Positions 7,384 to 8,890 of a stretch of DNA of 8,890 nucleotides are shown piece after piece. Made by a program: the position numbers and the translations under genes. Source of the DNA: Burkholderiales bacterium (GTDB taxonomy: Bacteria > Pseudomonadota > Gammaproteobacteria > Burkholderiales > Burkholderiaceae); the NCBI GenBank assembly GCA_903643055.1, contig CAHJWV010000464.1:1-8890 (forward strand), read 5' to 3'. The notes beneath the pieces are model-generated. The model worked only from the letters and a program-made list of their open reading frames with translations, was not told the DNA's origin and ran no database searches. Numbering within the stretch: position 1 is the first letter of the stretch; each line of letters opens with the position of its first letter.

Positions 7384-8466
7384 ATGCAAGCCCTGCGCAT
7401 CCTCGCCGGCCCGCGCGCGCGGGCTCGGCTGAAAGAGCAGGGCTTGCAGCCGTCGGATGTTCATGTGATTCCCGGCGCCGCCGGCGGCCCCAAGGGCCTG
7501 GTGCTCAACCCGCTCGATCAATACCTCTTTGGCGAATGGTTGGCGGGCAGCGCACAGACCGTGCATCTGATGGGCGCGTCGATTGGCGCGTGGCGCCTGG
7601 CCACGGCCTGCCTGGACGACCCGCAGCGTGCGCTGGGCCGCATGGCCGACGACTACATCCGCCAAGACTACGAACACGCGCCAGGCAAGCCGCCCACGCC
7701 GCGCGTCGTCAGCGACATGTTCGGCGCGAAGCTGCAAGAGCACTTTGGCGGCCATGAATCTCAGGTGCTGAACCATCCACGCTTTCGCCTGCATGTGTTC
7801 ACCAGCCGTGGCCGGCATGTGCTGCGGCGCGAGGGCCGGGCCTTTTCGAAAATCACGACGCCGCTGGGCTATCTCGGCGCCTTTGCCGCCAATGCCTTCA
7901 GCCGCAAGGCGATGGGCGCGTGGCTGGAGCGGGTGATCTTTTCCGATGCGCGCGACCCGATCCCGCTGCACCTGAAGGACTACCGAACCCACGTGGCGCG
8001 GCTCAATGCCGACAACCTGCAGCCCAGCATTCTGGCGAGCTGCTCGATTCCGTTCTGGCTTGATGCGGTTCACGACATCCCTGGCGCGCCACGCGGTGCG
8101 TATTGGGATGGCGGCATCACCGACTACCACCTGCACCTGAACTACGCATCGATGCAGGACGGACTGGTGCTGTACCCGCATTTTCAGAAAAGCGTGATTC
8201 CCGGCTGGCTCGACAAGGCCCTGAAGCATCGCCATCGCAGCAGCGCGCACCTCGACAACGTCGTCGTGCTGGCGCCCACCGACGAGTGGATCGCCCAATT
8301 GCCCAACGGCAAGCTGCCGGACCGCGAAGACTTCAAGCGCTATGGCGATGACCTGCCGGCGCGCGTAGCTGTGTGGTCACGCGCGGTCGCGGAAAGCCAG
8401 CGCCTGCGCGATGATTTCGCCGAATGGGTGCGCGGTGGGCGGCCCGTGCTGGCCGAGGCGCTGTGA
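7384..8466 (+). CDS. Patatin-like phospholipase / acyl hydrolase
   Basis: A 360-residue protein with the patatin Ser-Asp dyad fold. The glycine-rich oxyanion stretch GAAGGPKG is at 31-38. The nucleophile elbow GASIG is at 64-68, with Ser66 as the likely catalytic Ser. The DGG motif is at 242-244 (YWDGGITDYHL), with Asp242 as the second catalytic residue. The segment ILASCSIPFWLDAV (216-229) matches the conserved region before the DGG. There is no signal peptide or clear transmembrane helix, so it is probably cytoplasmic or peripheral to the inner membrane. Members hydrolyse acyl esters of phospholipids or related lipids; the substrate here is unknown. The ATG is preceded by AAGGA with about 9 bases spacing, and the gap to sodC is only 15 bases, so co-transcription is likely. 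A functional link to oxidative damage of lipids is possible but inferred. The TGA is followed by a 98-bp stretch with no clear terminator before the thrS promoter. Confidence 0.9.
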   Translation: MQALRILAGPRARARLKEQGLQPSDVHVIPGAAGGPKGLVLNPLDQYLFGEWLAGSAQTVHLMGASIGAWRLATACLDDPQRALGRMADDYIRQDYEHAPGKPPTPRVVSDMFGAKLQEHFGGHESQVLNHPRFRLHVFTSRGRHVLRREGRAFSKITTPLGYLGAFAANAFSRKAMGAWLERVIFSDARDPIPLHLKDYRTHVARLNADNLQPSILASCSIPFWLDAVHDIPGAPRGAYWDGGITDYHLHLNYASMQDGLVLYPHFQKSVIPGWLDKALKHRHRSSAHLDNVVVLAPTDEWIAQLPNGKLPDREDFKRYGDDLPARVAVWSRAVAESQRLRDDFAEWVRGGRPVLAEAL

Positions 8467-8541
8467 TCGATTCAATGCACCATGCCATCGGGTTAGGCAA
8501 AAACTTTGTTGCGGCTGAGCCGAAGGCCATTCAATAAAAAA

Positions 8542-8570
8542 CTGGCCATCGCAGGCGCCTGTTTTACAAT
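8542..8570 (+). promoter_or_regulatory. Probable thrS promoter
   Basis: The -10 hexamer TACAAT (8565-8570) matches five of six consensus bases. A weak -35, CTGGCC (8542-8547), lies 17 bases upstream, and an A-rich stretch (8534-8541) precedes it. Transcription would start near 8577, about 31 bases before the leader ORF and about 160 bases before thrS, leaving a long structured leader. Confidence 0.5.
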
Positions 8571-8607
8571 CACCGCTCCTCCAACGAACAAGAGCGAGAA
8601 GGGCACC

Positions 8608-8652
8608 ATGGTTATGACACCGCGAACTACGAGCCGAGCATTCAAGGTTTAA
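8608..8652 (+). CDS. Putative 14-residue threonine leader peptide of thrS
   Basis: The ORF encodes MVMTPRTTSRAFKV and stops at TAA 8650-8652. A purine-rich ribosome binding site, GAGAAGG (8596-8602), precedes the ATG by 5 bases. Three of 14 codons are Thr, two in tandem (ACT ACG at 8626-8631). All three avoid ACC, the Thr codon preferred in the neighbouring genes, and both early Arg codons are CGA. It is followed by a terminator and then by the gene for threonyl-tRNA synthetase, so it is read as a sensor of charged tRNA-Thr rather than as a functional peptide. The Thr content is modest compared with the E. coli thrL leader, which keeps the confidence moderate. Confidence 0.62.
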   Translation: MVMTPRTTSRAFKV

Positions 8653-8725
8653 GTCGGCCGCGGCGAGTCACGTCTTTTCTCGTTATCCATCGAAGCGCGG
8701 CTCACCCCCGCGCTTTTTTGTTTTT
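8633..8725 (+). promoter_or_regulatory. Putative transcription attenuator with alternative hairpins (thrS leader)
   Basis: Three alternative pairings can be drawn. 1:2 pairs GCCGA (8633-8637) with TCGGC (8654-8658). 2:3 pairs GGCCGCG (8656-8662) with CGCGGCT (8696-8702), six Watson-Crick pairs plus one G-U. 3:4 is the terminator stem at 8693-8700 with 8708-8715. A ribosome waiting at the tandem Thr codons would cover segment 1, free segment 2 to pair with 3, and prevent the terminator. A ribosome reaching the stop codon at 8650 would cover segment 2 and allow termination. A competing pairing, 8631-8639 with 8695-8703 (eight of nine), would have a different logic, so the model needs testing. 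Confidence 0.55.
8693..8725 (+). terminator. Intrinsic terminator upstream of thrS
   Basis: AAGCGCGG (8693-8700) and CCGCGCTT (8708-8715) form a perfect 8-bp stem with a 7-base loop. They are followed by a T-rich tract (8714-8719, G, 8721-8725). It ends 14 bases before the thrS ATG, just before the GGAG ribosome binding site, and lies downstream of the predicted thrS promoter. It therefore fits an attenuator better than a terminator for the previous gene, which ended more than 220 bases earlier. Confidence 0.85.
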
Positions 8726-8739
8726 GGAGCTAGCACATC

Positions 8740-8890
8740 ATGATTTCAGTTCAATTGCCCGATGGTTCGAAGCGCGAATTTCCTGGGCCGGTGACGATTG
8801 CCCAAGTCGCTGCCTCGATCGGCAGCGGCCTGGCCAAAGCGGCGCTTGCCGGCCGTGTCGGCATAGGTGGCGACGCCCGTGTTGTCGACA
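8740..8890 (+). CDS. thrS: Threonyl-tRNA synthetase, N-terminal fragment (3' end cut by the window)
   Basis: The first 50 codons are present. The product begins [20 protein letters not shown] and continues through [20 protein letters not shown], which is the N-terminal TGS domain typical of bacterial ThrRS. The remaining editing, catalytic and anticodon-binding domains lie beyond the right edge. The enzyme charges tRNA-Thr in the cytoplasm. The ATG is preceded by GGAG with a 10-base gap. In many proteobacteria thrS is followed by infC, rpmI and rplT, which would be expected next. Expression is probably controlled by the attenuator-like leader directly upstream. Confidence 0.93.
   Translation, partial: MISVQLPDGSKREFPGPVTIAQVAASIGSGLAKAALAGRVGIGGDARVVD

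Noticed and set aside
6919..8298. A 459-codon minus-strand open frame across sodC and the phospholipase gene
   Set aside because: It lies opposite two genes with intact catalytic motifs, shows no recognisable domain and has shadow-type composition.
8467..8541. A terminator for the phospholipase gene
   Set aside because: Only a tiny CGGC-TGA-GCCG hairpin (8512-8522) and a GGCCA/TGGCC pair are present, with no T tract after a stable stem on the plus strand.
8633..8725. A T-box riboswitch for thrS
   Set aside because: No T-box consensus, specifier loop or long Stem I is visible, and the leader after the predicted transcription start is too short. T-boxes are typical of Firmicutes.

Overview
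The window is GC-rich chromosomal DNA. Codon choice (ACC, GGC and CTG dominate), the Tex protein sequence, a lipoprotein-type Cu/Zn superoxide dismutase and a thrS gene at the right edge suggest a betaproteobacterium, most likely Burkholderiales. That placement is an inference from protein resemblance, not a database result. There are no insertion sequences, tRNAs, rRNAs, CRISPR arrays or phage genes.

Layout from left to right: (1) the 3' part of a cytochrome P450-like gene (+), cut by the left edge. (2) A 107-bp convergent gap holding five closely spaced GGG runs, a G-quadruplex motif. (3) A large minus-strand gene for a three-part signalling protein: class III nucleotide cyclase, STAND/AAA-type ATPase, then a long helical-repeat (TPR-like) region. 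(4) A 305-bp divergent gap with a 10-bp-arm inverted repeat just upstream of the cyclase gene. (5) tex (+), an RNA-binding transcription accessory protein, starting at TTG. (6) sodC (+), a periplasmic lipoprotein Cu/Zn superoxide dismutase, followed after 15 bp by a patatin-like phospholipase gene, probably in one operon. (7) A promoter, a 14-codon threonine-containing leader ORF and an intrinsic terminator, directly before (8) the start of thrS (threonyl-tRNA synthetase), cut by the right edge.

The most interesting element is the thrS leader at about 8565-8739. A short ORF with its own ribosome binding site carries tandem Thr codons. It is followed by segments that can form mutually exclusive 1:2, 2:3 and 3:4 hairpins, the last being a terminator with a T tract. 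This is the architecture of ribosome-mediated attenuation, placed on an aminoacyl-tRNA synthetase gene. In E. coli, thrS is instead controlled translationally by its own product. The other genes are mostly independent housekeeping or stress functions. The cyclase fusion and the P450-like protein with a disrupted K-helix motif are the less ordinary proteins.
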